NCBI RefSeq assembly: GCF_019139675.1
Contig: NZ_CP077077.1
Span: 1,984,001-2,048,000 of the forward strand
DNA: 64,000 nucleotides
Source: Pseudomonas maumuensis
GTDB taxonomy: Bacteria; Pseudomonadota; Gammaproteobacteria; Pseudomonadales; Pseudomonadaceae
Reading direction: 5' to 3'
The notes below the pieces were generated by a model. It did not search any database, had not been told where the DNA came from, and saw only the letters and a program-made list of their open reading frames with translations. This document shows, one piece after another, positions 1 to 7,068 of this stretch. The number at the start of each line of letters is the position of its first letter. The stretch's first letter is position 1. Position numbers and translations under genes: made by a program.

Positions 1-197
1 TGCAAAGAGGCTACAACGTGCTGTTGCCTCACGATGCCCACGCCACCTACGACGTACCACCCGGCCCGGGCGGCTCGCCGGGTGTGCCCGCTGCCCTGGC
101 AGCCCGGGCGGCGGAGTGGTCGCTGGGGGACGAGGTGCAGATCCTGCCTGGTGTCGAGGCCGTGGCGTTCAGCTTGGCCAGCACGACTGGCGGATGA
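1..197 (+). CDS. Isochorismatase-family cysteine hydrolase, C-terminal fragment
   Basis: An open frame (codons starting at base 3) enters from the left edge and ends at the TGA at 195-197, giving the last 64 residues of a protein. The visible part begins QRGYNVLLPHDAHATYD, which resembles the strand-helix around the substrate-facing region of isochorismatase-like amidohydrolases (frequently 'GY.V.V..DA..T'). The catalytic Asp, Lys and Cys lie upstream, outside the window. Its 3' end overlaps by 29 bases the 3' end of the convergent HD-domain gene. The family assignment rests on a short stretch and is moderate. Confidence 0.6.
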   Translation, partial: QRGYNVLLPHDAHATYDVPPGPGGSPGVPAALAARAAEWSLGDEVQILPGVEAVAFSLASTTGG

Positions 198-804
198 TGC
201 TGCAGAAATTGCCCGGGTGGAATGCCGGCTCCTTGTCGGCGATGACGTCTGCCTTGACGTTGCCGAAGGTGCTTTGCGGTTTGTGGCGGATACCGTCGTA
301 GAAAGCCTGGATGATTGCTTCCTTGAAGCGCTCGCCGCGCGGATGCGCCACCACCACGGCGTCGCGCTCGCCTGCGGCGAGGCCTTCATGGTGCAGGCCG
401 AGTACATCGGTTTCCACGCCAGCGGTGACCAACGCGATCAGCGGATGCATATGCTCGGGGATACCCGGCGTGGTGTGCAAGGCGATGGCCGTCCAGACCC
501 GCTCGATGTCGCGCTCGTCGATGCCGTGCTGTTGCAGGAAGTCACGGGCGGCGTTGGCGCCATCGACCTCGAAGCGGCAGCAATCGCTGCTGTGGGTGTG
601 GGTCAGGCCCATGTCATGGAACATGCAGCCGCAGTACAGCAGTTCGGCGTCGTATTTCAGGCCCAGCCGCCGGCCGGCGAGCGCGGCGAAATAGTAGACG
701 CGGCTGGAATGGTGAAACAGCAGTGGCGAGGCGGTGTCGCGGACCAGCTCGGTGATCTCGCGGGTCATGGCGCTGTCGGGGATTCGAATGCCGGCGATGG
801 ACAT
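169..804 (-). CDS. HD-domain hydrolase, cyanamide hydratase-like
   Basis: This 211-residue protein starts at the ATG at 804 preceded by GAGGAG; the frame stays open further upstream but without a good start signal. HD-superfamily metal-binding residues are visible: His31/His32, the HD pair His63-Asp64 in CMFHDMGL, and His110 in IALHTT. The arrangement resembles the cyanamide hydratase (urea hydro-lyase) type of HD protein rather than (p)ppGpp or dNTP hydrolases. It sits tail-to-tail with an isochorismatase-fold hydrolase and head-to-head with a GlxA-type regulator, so a small catabolic or detoxification locus for a nitrogen-carbon compound is plausible. The substrate is not shown by the sequence. 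Confidence 0.75.
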   Translation of the reverse strand: MSIAGIRIPDSAMTREITELVRDTASPLLFHHSSRVYYFAALAGRRLGLKYDAELLYCGCMFHDMGLTHTHSSDCCRFEVDGANAARDFLQQHGIDERDIERVWTAIALHTTPGIPEHMHPLIALVTAGVETDVLGLHHEGLAAGERDAVVVAHPRGERFKEAIIQAFYDGIRHKPQSTFGNVKADVIADKEPAFHPGNFCSIIRQSCWPS

Positions 805-949
805 GGTAAGGACTCCTCGGTGGGTGAGGTGGCCAGTGTGTGGTGGTTGCGCTATGTCCTCAATTGACGTAACACGCCTAATACTGCCATTGTCCGTGAC
901 ATGAAGACACGCTGCTGCCAGTACTTGCGCAGTAATCGAGACCGCACCC

Positions 950-1912
950 ATGCCCATCACCCTTGCCATTCTCGCCATGCCCGGTGTCCAGTTGCTGGAC
1001 GCCTGCGGCCCGCTCGATGTCTTCGCCGAGGCCAATCGCCAGGCCGGGCGAGAGGCCTATCGGCTATCACTGCTGGCCTGCGAGCCCGGGCCACTGGTCA
1101 GCTCGTCGGGCGCCAGGCTGCTGCCCGATGGCTGGATCGGCGATGCCCTCGGCCCCTTCGACACCCTGCTGATTGCCGGCACGCCTCAGGCTGCCGAGCA
1201 GCACCTGCGCAACGGCATCCTCGATTGGTTGCGCGAGCATGCCGCCAGCAGCCGGCGCTACGGCTCGGTCTGTACCGGCGCTTTCGCCTTGGCCGCCGCC
1301 GGTTTGCTCGATCAACGGCGCATCACCACCCATTGGGCGGTGGCCGAAGCCTTGGCACTACGTTATCCGCAGGTCACGGTGGAAGCCGACGCGATCCAGG
1401 TTCACGACGGCAAGGTGCGCACGGCCGCTGGCGTCACCGCGGGGCTCGACCTGGCCCTGGCGTTGGTGGAGGAAGACCTGGGCCGTCAGGTCGCCAAGCA
1501 GGTGGCAAGCCAGCTGGTGATGTATTTCAAACGCCCCGGCGGGCAGTTGCAGTTCAGCCGCCAGGGCGCCTCGTCAGTGGCGGGGCGTTCGGCGTTGCAG
1601 GGGTTGCAGCGCTACGTGGCGGCCAATCCGGCCCAGGATCATGGGGTCGCTCGTCTGGCGGCGCGGGTCGGCCTCAGCCCGCGGCATTTCGCCCGGCTGT
1701 TCCAGGCCGACGTCGGCATGACCCCGGCGGCCTGGGTAGAGCTGGCGCGGGTCAATGCGGCGCGCGAACGCCTGGAAAACGGGCTGGAACCGCCCAAGCA
1801 AGTGGCGGCGTTGTGCGGCTTCGCCAATGCCGACACCCTGCGGCGGGCCTTCATGCGGCATGTCGGGGTGACCCCCGCCGAGTACCGCAAGCGCTATGCT
1901 CGGCCGGTCTGA
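950..1912 (+). CDS. GlxA family transcriptional regulator (DJ-1/PfpI + AraC HTH)
   Basis: A 320-residue regulator. Residues about 1-185 form a DJ-1/PfpI-like class I glutamine amidotransferase fold (ITLAILAMPGVQLLDACGPL at the start, nucleophile-elbow-like YGSVCTGAFALAAAGLLD). Residues about 215-318 form an AraC-type double helix-turn-helix ending in the family signature GFANADTLRRAFMRHVGVTP. Proteins of this architecture usually activate nearby catabolic genes in response to a small molecule; CdhR and GbdR are known relatives. It is divergent from the HD-domain gene, with 145 bases between start codons, and overlaps the following convergent GntR gene by 19 bases. The SD before the ATG is weak. 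Confidence 0.9.
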   Translation: MPITLAILAMPGVQLLDACGPLDVFAEANRQAGREAYRLSLLACEPGPLVSSSGARLLPDGWIGDALGPFDTLLIAGTPQAAEQHLRNGILDWLREHAASSRRYGSVCTGAFALAAAGLLDQRRITTHWAVAEALALRYPQVTVEADAIQVHDGKVRTAAGVTAGLDLALALVEEDLGRQVAKQVASQLVMYFKRPGGQLQFSRQGASSVAGRSALQGLQRYVAANPAQDHGVARLAARVGLSPRHFARLFQADVGMTPAAWVELARVNAARERLENGLEPPKQVAALCGFANADTLRRAFMRHVGVTPAEYRKRYARPV

Positions 1913-2589
1913 TCCAGGTCGAGTTTGGCTTCCAGATGGTCCAGGTGTTCGTGCATCAGGCTCAGGGCTGCCTGGCCGTCGCCGCTCTCCACCGCATCGA
2001 TGATCGCTGCATGCTCCTGCCAGGCGCAGTGCTCGCAACAGGGGGACTCGTAGCGGGCGATGATCAGCGAGGTCATCGGTACCAGGCCGTTGAGAAAGCG
2101 CGCCAGCGGTGCGTTGGCTGCCATCTGCGCCAGTTTCATATGGAATTCACCGCCCAGGCGGATTGCCGTGCAGCGTTCGCCGCGCTCATGGTGCTGGCGC
2201 TCGCGCTCTACCAACTGGCGCAGCTGGCGGATCTGCGCCGGGCGCGCGCGTTGGGTGGCCAGGCCGATCAGCGTGGTCTCGGCCAGGCGTCGGGCGCTGA
2301 GCACCTGGCGGGCCTGCTCAGGGTCGGGCGCGGCCAGGTGCGCGGTATGGCTGGGGCGCTGTACCACCACCTGCTGGTCGGACAGGCGCCCGAGCACCCG
2401 GCGGATCACCGTGCGGCTGACGCCGAAGGCATTGCCCAGGGCCTGCTCGGGCAGGGCGCTGCCGGGCGGCAGGCGCTGTTCGAGGATGGCATCGAACAGC
2501 CGGGGGTAGATTTGCTCCGCCGACAGGCGGGTCTCGCCGGCACCGAGCAGGGCAGGCAGGCGGGGGGCGGCTGGGGCGCAGGCGGTCAT
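1894..2589 (-). CDS. GntR family regulator, FCD domain
   Basis: A 231-residue regulator starting at ATG 2589 behind a strong AAGGAG. The N-terminal winged helix-turn-helix (about 20-85) contains LPEQALGNAFGVSRTVIRRV. The C-terminal all-helical FCD ligand domain carries the usual metal-binding His positions (FHMKL, EHAAIID, HEHLDHLE). It begins 19 bases after the stop of another GntR gene on the same strand and probably shares its transcript with the DctA-like symporter. FCD regulators typically sense organic acids or amino acids. The effector is unknown. Confidence 0.88.
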   Translation of the reverse strand: MTACAPAAPRLPALLGAGETRLSAEQIYPRLFDAILEQRLPPGSALPEQALGNAFGVSRTVIRRVLGRLSDQQVVVQRPSHTAHLAAPDPEQARQVLSARRLAETTLIGLATQRARPAQIRQLRQLVERERQHHERGERCTAIRLGGEFHMKLAQMAANAPLARFLNGLVPMTSLIIARYESPCCEHCAWQEHAAIIDAVESGDGQAALSLMHEHLDHLEAKLDLDQTGRA

Positions 2590-2608
2590 GGTCGCTCTCC
2601 TTCTTTAT

Positions 2609-3310
2609 TCAGGTGCCTGGTTGATCGTCCGGGATGTTCAGGGCGATGCCCATGCGCTGGCCTTCGGCGAGGATGTGCTGGCGCATCTGCTGGCTGGCCT
2701 TGGCGCTGTTACGCTCACGGATGGCACGTACCACTGCCTCGTTTTCGCTGAGGCGCGCGGCCAGGTGCTCGGGCGAATTGCGCAGCATGTCGGCACTCTG
2801 CTTGAGGGCATTGCCGGTCTGCTGCACGACACTCTGGAAGATCGGGTTGGTGGTCAGCGCGAACAACGCCTCGTGGAAGGCGATATAGGCATTGATGCCA
2901 GCTTCGCGGTCGCCGGCGTCGAGGGCTTCGCGCATGTCCATCAGGGTCAGGCGCAACTGGCCGATATCCTGACTGCCGGCCGATTGCGCCACCAGGCCGG
3001 CGATGAAGGGTTCGAGGGTGTAGCGCAGCTCGAGCACGTCGGCCAGGCTGGCCTCGGCGATGGTGTCCGCTTCCTGCGCTTGGGCGGCGTCGGCATCCAG
3101 CACCAGCACGCCCTTGCCTGGCATCGAGCGTACCAAGCCCAGGGTTTCCAGCACGATCACCGCCTCGCGCAGGCTGGGCCGGCTGATCCCCAGTTGTTCG
3201 GCCAGCTCGCGCTGGCCGGGCAGCATGTCGCCGCTGCGCCACTGGCCACGGGCCAGGGCCTGGCGGAGTTTCTCCACCACTGAATTGACTACGGTCGAAG
3301 AGCTGATCAC
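2609..3310 (-). CDS. GntR family regulator, FadR/FCD type
   Basis: GTG 3310 is chosen as start because AAGGAG lies six bases upstream. The frame is open further upstream but would overlap the symporter gene and add a low-complexity leader. The 233-residue product has a winged helix (LPGQRELAEQLGISRPSLRE) and an FCD domain. In the FCD domain the usual EH motif before the last helices is replaced by SENEAVVRAI, so one of the expected metal-binding histidines appears to be missing. It follows the DctA-like symporter by 70 bases and is the best candidate to bind the GGTnnnACC sites upstream of that gene. Confidence 0.85.
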   Translation of the reverse strand: MISSSTVVNSVVEKLRQALARGQWRSGDMLPGQRELAEQLGISRPSLREAVIVLETLGLVRSMPGKGVLVLDADAAQAQEADTIAEASLADVLELRYTLEPFIAGLVAQSAGSQDIGQLRLTLMDMREALDAGDREAGINAYIAFHEALFALTTNPIFQSVVQQTGNALKQSADMLRNSPEHLAARLSENEAVVRAIRERNSAKASQQMRQHILAEGQRMGIALNIPDDQPGT

Positions 3311-3380
3311 GGTTCGCTCCTTGGTTGACGCGGCATCTTTGTCCTTGGCCGGCCGGCGCTGGGCGCCGGCGGCCTTGGGC

Positions 3381-4691
3381 TTAGAATTCCTGTTGATGGG
3401 GTTGGCCCTGCTTGCGGGTGATCGGGGCGAAGCCGGGTTTGTTGGCCAGCACATTGTTGGCGCGTTCCAGGTCGATGTCCTTTTCCCAGCGGGCGATGGC
3501 CACGGTGGCGACGCAGTTGCCGATCAGGTTGGTCAGCGCCCGGCCGATGCCCATGAACCAGTCCACCGCCAGCACCAGTACCAGGCCCACCACCGGGATC
3601 GCCGGGACTGCGGTCAGGGTGGCGGCGAGAATCACCAGGGCCGAGCCTGGGATGCCGTGGGCACCCTTGGAAGTCACCAATGACACCAGAAGAATGGTCA
3701 GCAGGTCGGTCATCGCCAGCGGCGTGCCGGTGGCGTTGGCGATGAACACGATGGCCAGGGTCAGGTAGATGGAGAAGCCATCGAGGTTGAACGAGTAGCC
3801 GGTAGGAATGACCAGGCCGACGGTGGAACTGCCGATGCCCAGGTGCTCGAGCTTGCGCATCACCTGCGGCAGCACGGCATCGGAGGAGGCGGTGCCGAGG
3901 ACGATGGACAGTTCTTCGCGCAGGTACTTGATGAACGGCAACAGCTTGAGCCCCGATAGGCGCATCACCGTGCCGAGGATGATCAGTACGAAGCCGGCGC
4001 AGGTCAGGTAGAACAGCGCCACCAGGCCGCCCAGGTGCTGCAGCGAGCTCAGGCCGTACTTGCTGGTGGTGAAGGCGATGGCACCGAACACACCGATCGG
4101 GGCCAGGCGCACGATCATGCCCATGATGCGGAAGATCACGTGGCTGAGCTCGTTGATCAGTCGCGAAATACCCGAGGCCGACTCACCGACCAGGTTCAGC
4201 GCGCTGCCGAACAGCACCGAGAACAGCAGCACCTGGAGGATGTTGTTGTCGGCGAAGGCACCCACCACCGAGGTGGGGATCAGGTCCATGAGGAAGGTGG
4301 TGGTGTTGTGGATATGCGCGCCGCGGTCGGCCAGGGCGCCGGCATCTGCGCTGGACAGTTGGTCGAGGTGGATGTTGGCGCCGCTGCCGATGCCGGTGGA
4401 GAAGGCGAACACCAGGCCGATCACCAGGGCCAGGGTTGTCAGCACCTCGAAGTAGATCACCGACTTCAGGCCGATGCGCCCGACCTTCTTCAGATCGCCG
4501 GCGCCGGAAATGCCGCTGACCACCACGCAGAACACGATCAGGCCGATGAGCATCTTGATCAGCTTGATGAAGCCGTCACCCAGGGGTTTGAGTTGCAGGG
4601 ACAGGTCGGGGAAGCTCAGGCCACAGATCACGCCGAGGGCGAGGCCGAGCACAACCTGGAGGAAAATCGAACGCGAACACCATTTGAGCAT
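3381..4691 (-). CDS. Dicarboxylate/amino acid:cation symporter, DctA-like
   Basis: A 436-residue inner-membrane symporter of the DAACS family, which imports C4-dicarboxylates or acidic amino acids with Na+ or H+. Visible signatures are TASSDAVLPQVMRKLEHLG (the serine-rich loop), VIPTGYSFNLDG and the C-terminal GNCVATVAIARWEKD, closest in type to DctA. Several hydrophobic segments span the first 220 residues. ATG 4691 matches the usual family N-terminus; a GTG 14 codons upstream is also in frame and neither has a strong SD. The linked FadR-type regulator suggests substrate-induced control. The substrate is inferred from family only, and lactate or hydroxy-acid-like substrates cannot be excluded. 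Confidence 0.85.
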   Translation of the reverse strand: MLKWCSRSIFLQVVLGLALGVICGLSFPDLSLQLKPLGDGFIKLIKMLIGLIVFCVVVSGISGAGDLKKVGRIGLKSVIYFEVLTTLALVIGLVFAFSTGIGSGANIHLDQLSSADAGALADRGAHIHNTTTFLMDLIPTSVVGAFADNNILQVLLFSVLFGSALNLVGESASGISRLINELSHVIFRIMGMIVRLAPIGVFGAIAFTTSKYGLSSLQHLGGLVALFYLTCAGFVLIILGTVMRLSGLKLLPFIKYLREELSIVLGTASSDAVLPQVMRKLEHLGIGSSTVGLVIPTGYSFNLDGFSIYLTLAIVFIANATGTPLAMTDLLTILLVSLVTSKGAHGIPGSALVILAATLTAVPAIPVVGLVLVLAVDWFMGIGRALTNLIGNCVATVAIARWEKDIDLERANNVLANKPGFAPITRKQGQPHQQEF

Positions 4692-4763
4692 GGGAGGAGT
4701 CTCTGGTCGGTGTCCTTGCTCCCCAAGCCACACGGAGCGAAAGAGCGCAGGACTTAATTATTG

Positions 4764-4849
4764 TGGTATTACCGGTTTGTGTACTGCGCAGCCATAAAAC
4801 GCCGAAATTTCTGACATTGCAAGCAATTTCGGTCTTACCGGTATGACCA
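4764..4849. promoter_or_regulatory. Cluster of FadR-type GntR operator-like sites upstream of the symporter gene
   Basis: Three GGTnnnACC elements lie in the symporter's upstream region: TGGTATTACC at 4764-4773, GGTCTTACC at 4831-4839, and the directly abutting GGTATGACCA at 4840-4849. The TGGTnnnACCA pattern is the known operator type of FadR-subfamily GntR proteins. An 8-bp inverted repeat CCGAAATT...AATTTCGG (4802-4809 / 4825-4832) lies between them. Binding by the regulator at 2609-3310 is inference. Confidence 0.5.
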
Positions 4850-4899
4850 GTTATGGTGCGTTGCCACAGTGGCTGCTCTAGCGTGGTGCGCGGGGGATT

Positions 4900-5214
4900 T
4901 CAGGGCTTTGCCAGAACCTGATCGACGGCGGCGATCAGCTTGCCGAGGTCCTTGGGTGGTGCGTTGTGGATGACGCCGAAGAGATAGGCGCGTTGTTCTT
5001 CTTCGTCGTCGGGATCGCTGAAGAACACTTTAGGCTTGACCCCAAGCGCCTCGGCAAAGCTCACCAACGATTCGATGCTGGGGGTGTAGGTGCCGGTTTC
5101 GAAGCGGCTGATGGTCTTGGGGTCGAAGCCGGTTCGCTCGCCCAGTTGCGCCTGAGTGAAGCCTGCCAGTTTGCGGTAGCGGCGCAGGGCAGGACCTAGA
5201 CCTGTTCTTGTCAT
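4900..5214 (-). CDS. XRE family helix-turn-helix regulator
   Basis: A 104-residue Cro/CI-type DNA-binding protein. The HTH covers about residues 8-62, with FTQAQLGERTGFDPKTISRF as helices 2-3 followed by ETGTYTPSIESLVSFAEALG. A short acidic stretch (DPDDEEEQ) and a C-terminal helix follow, without a sensor domain. It is divergent from aer and lies upstream of the symporter operon. The target genes are unknown. Confidence 0.85.
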   Translation of the reverse strand: MTRTGLGPALRRYRKLAGFTQAQLGERTGFDPKTISRFETGTYTPSIESLVSFAEALGVKPKVFFSDPDDEEEQRAYLFGVIHNAPPKDLGKLIAAVDQVLAKP

Positions 5215-5278
5215 CGCTTAATTCCCATTTAGAATCAAGCACTTAACGATATATGTCGGCATAGAGCAACGCCACGAT

Positions 5279-5307
5279 CCATCACCTTTATTTGCAAAAT
5301 GTGATGG
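5279..5307. repeat. Inverted repeat in the XRE-aer intergenic region
   Basis: CCATCAC (5279-5285) and GTGATGG (5301-5307) form a perfect 7-bp inverted repeat with a 15-base AT-rich spacer. It lies in the 276-base gap between the divergent XRE and aer genes and is followed by a tandem GAATTCGTAGAATTCG. It could be an operator for the XRE protein or part of the aer promoter. No clear sigma-28 promoter could be assigned here. Confidence 0.35.
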
Positions 5308-5490
5308 AATTCGTAGAATTCGCCGCTTTGATTGATCAGTCATTCAAGTCGTCGTCCAGGGCGATCCGGTCATCCGCCGGCCCGTGTGCAAGCGTTGTCG
5401 GACATTGGAACTGATCCAGGATGAACGGTTCCGGCGCCCCTGGCCTCCTGTCAGGCCGTGTGTCGGGTCGTGTATGAACGGAGTCTCATC

Positions 5491-7056
5491 GTGCGTCAGA
5501 ACCTTCCGGTCAACCCGGTCGAACAAAGCTTTCCCGAACATCAGCGGCTCATTTCAGCGACCGACACGGCCAGCCTGATCACCTATTGCAACGCCGAGTT
5601 CGCCGCCATCAGCGGCTTCAGCCAGGACGAGCTGATTGGCAGCCCGCACAATCTGGTGCGCCATCCGGACATGCCCGAGGCGGTGTTCGAACGGATGTGG
5701 CAGTACCTCAAGGCCGGCCGCAGCTGGATGGGCATCGTCAAGAACCGCTGCCGCAACGGCAACTTCTATTGGGTCAACGCCTACGTCACGCCGATACTCG
5801 AGAACGGCCAGGTGATCGGCTACGAGTCGGTGCGTGTGCGCCCGACGCGCGAACAGGTGGCCCGTGCCGAAGCCTTGTATGCCCGGCTGCGCGAAGGCAA
5901 GGCGGCACTGTCGCCGGCCCGGCGCCTGGCATTGCTCGGCCGGGCCATGGCGCTGCCGCTGCTGGCGGGGGCCGTGGCCATCGCCGGCAACCAGCTGCTT
6001 CCCGACCTGCCCGGCCAAGGCTTGACCCTGGCGTTGTTCGCCGGCGTCGGCCTGTGGGCGCAAAGCCGCATGGGGCGGCATTTGCGGCGTATCGTACAGG
6101 TGGCGGACAACACCTTCAGCGACCCGGTCGCGGCCTTGACCTACAGCGACCTGCCCGGTGCCGCCGGACAGCTGGAACTGATCTTGGTCAGCGAAGAGGC
6201 GCGGCTGAAGACCGCGCTGACGCGTCTGAGCGATCTCGCCAGGCAGATGGCCGGCGCCGCCCAGGATGCCGGGCGGCTATCGCGCAGCACTGAATCGGCC
6301 TTGCTCGAACAGCGTGCCGAGACCGATCTGACCGCGACCGCCATGACGCAGATGGCCGCCTCGATCGGCGAGGTTGCCGGCCATGTGCAATTGACCGCCG
6401 AGCAGGCGCAGACCGCGCACTTGCTGGCCGGGCAGGGCAGCCAGGTGGCCGACGCCACGGGGGTGGCGATTCAAAGCCTGGCCGGCACGGTCGAGCAGAT
6501 CAACCAGGCGGTCAACGACCTGGCCGGTCAGACCGGTGCCATCGCCGAGGCGGCCGGGATGATCCGCGCCATCGCCGAGCAGACCAACTTGCTGGCGCTT
6601 AACGCCGCCATCGAGGCAGCCCGGGCCGGCGAGCAGGGGCGCGGTTTTGCGGTGGTCGCCGATGAAGTGCGCGCCCTGGCCGACAAGACCCGGCAATCCA
6701 CCCTGCATATCCAGTCGATCATCGACAGCTTGCGCGGTGGCGCCGAGCAGGCGGTAAGCATCGCCAGCCAGGGGATCGAGGGCGCGCAGCAGGGCGTGAC
6801 CCAGGTCGCGCTGACCCAGGAAGCCTTGCAAGGCATCCGCCACGCGGTGCAACGCATCAGCGACATGAGCCAGCAGATGGCCGCGGCCTCGCATGAACAA
6901 TCCAGCGTCGCCGAAGATGTCTCGCGGCAGATCAACGGGGTGGCGGGCACGGTCCAACAGAGCGCCCGGAGCGCCAATGCCGCCGCCGAGCGCGGCGCGG
7001 AGCTCGAACAGGTGTGCGCTGGACTGCGCGCCCTGGTGGAGCGCTTCAACCGCTAG
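5491..7056 (+). CDS. aer: Aerotaxis receptor Aer (PAS methyl-accepting chemotaxis protein)
   Basis: GTG 5491 preceded by GGAG gives 521 residues, which fits the Pseudomonas Aer family. Residues about 15-115 are a FAD-type PAS domain ([34 protein letters not shown]). A hydrophobic anchor follows at about 153-195, then a short HAMP-like stretch and a methyl-accepting signalling domain with the hairpin tip [20 protein letters not shown]. There is no periplasmic domain, as expected for a redox/energy-sensing receptor acting through CheA/CheW. It is followed after 12 bases by a GGDEF-EAL gene, implying one transcript. In P. putida KT2440 the equivalent pair is PP_2257/PP_2258. Confidence 0.92.
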   Translation: MRQNLPVNPVEQSFPEHQRLISATDTASLITYCNAEFAAISGFSQDELIGSPHNLVRHPDMPEAVFERMWQYLKAGRSWMGIVKNRCRNGNFYWVNAYVTPILENGQVIGYESVRVRPTREQVARAEALYARLREGKAALSPARRLALLGRAMALPLLAGAVAIAGNQLLPDLPGQGLTLALFAGVGLWAQSRMGRHLRRIVQVADNTFSDPVAALTYSDLPGAAGQLELILVSEEARLKTALTRLSDLARQMAGAAQDAGRLSRSTESALLEQRAETDLTATAMTQMAASIGEVAGHVQLTAEQAQTAHLLAGQGSQVADATGVAIQSLAGTVEQINQAVNDLAGQTGAIAEAAGMIRAIAEQTNLLALNAAIEAARAGEQGRGFAVVADEVRALADKTRQSTLHIQSIIDSLRGGAEQAVSIASQGIEGAQQGVTQVALTQEALQGIRHAVQRISDMSQQMAAASHEQSSVAEDVSRQINGVAGTVQQSARSANAAAERGAELEQVCAGLRALVERFNR

Positions 7057-7068
7057 GTTGCGAGGCTT

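Noticed and set aside
901..2751. Long plus-strand open frame of 616 codons across the GlxA and GntR genes
   Set aside because: Its translation is low-complexity Arg/Gly/Ala-rich in the first part and antisense to the GntR gene in the second. The GlxA frame and the minus-strand GntR genes have clear domains.
5340..5420. Sigma-28-like promoter before aer
   Set aside because: TCAAGTCG...GCGATCC resembles a FliA promoter only weakly at the -10; a motility-type promoter could not be supported.
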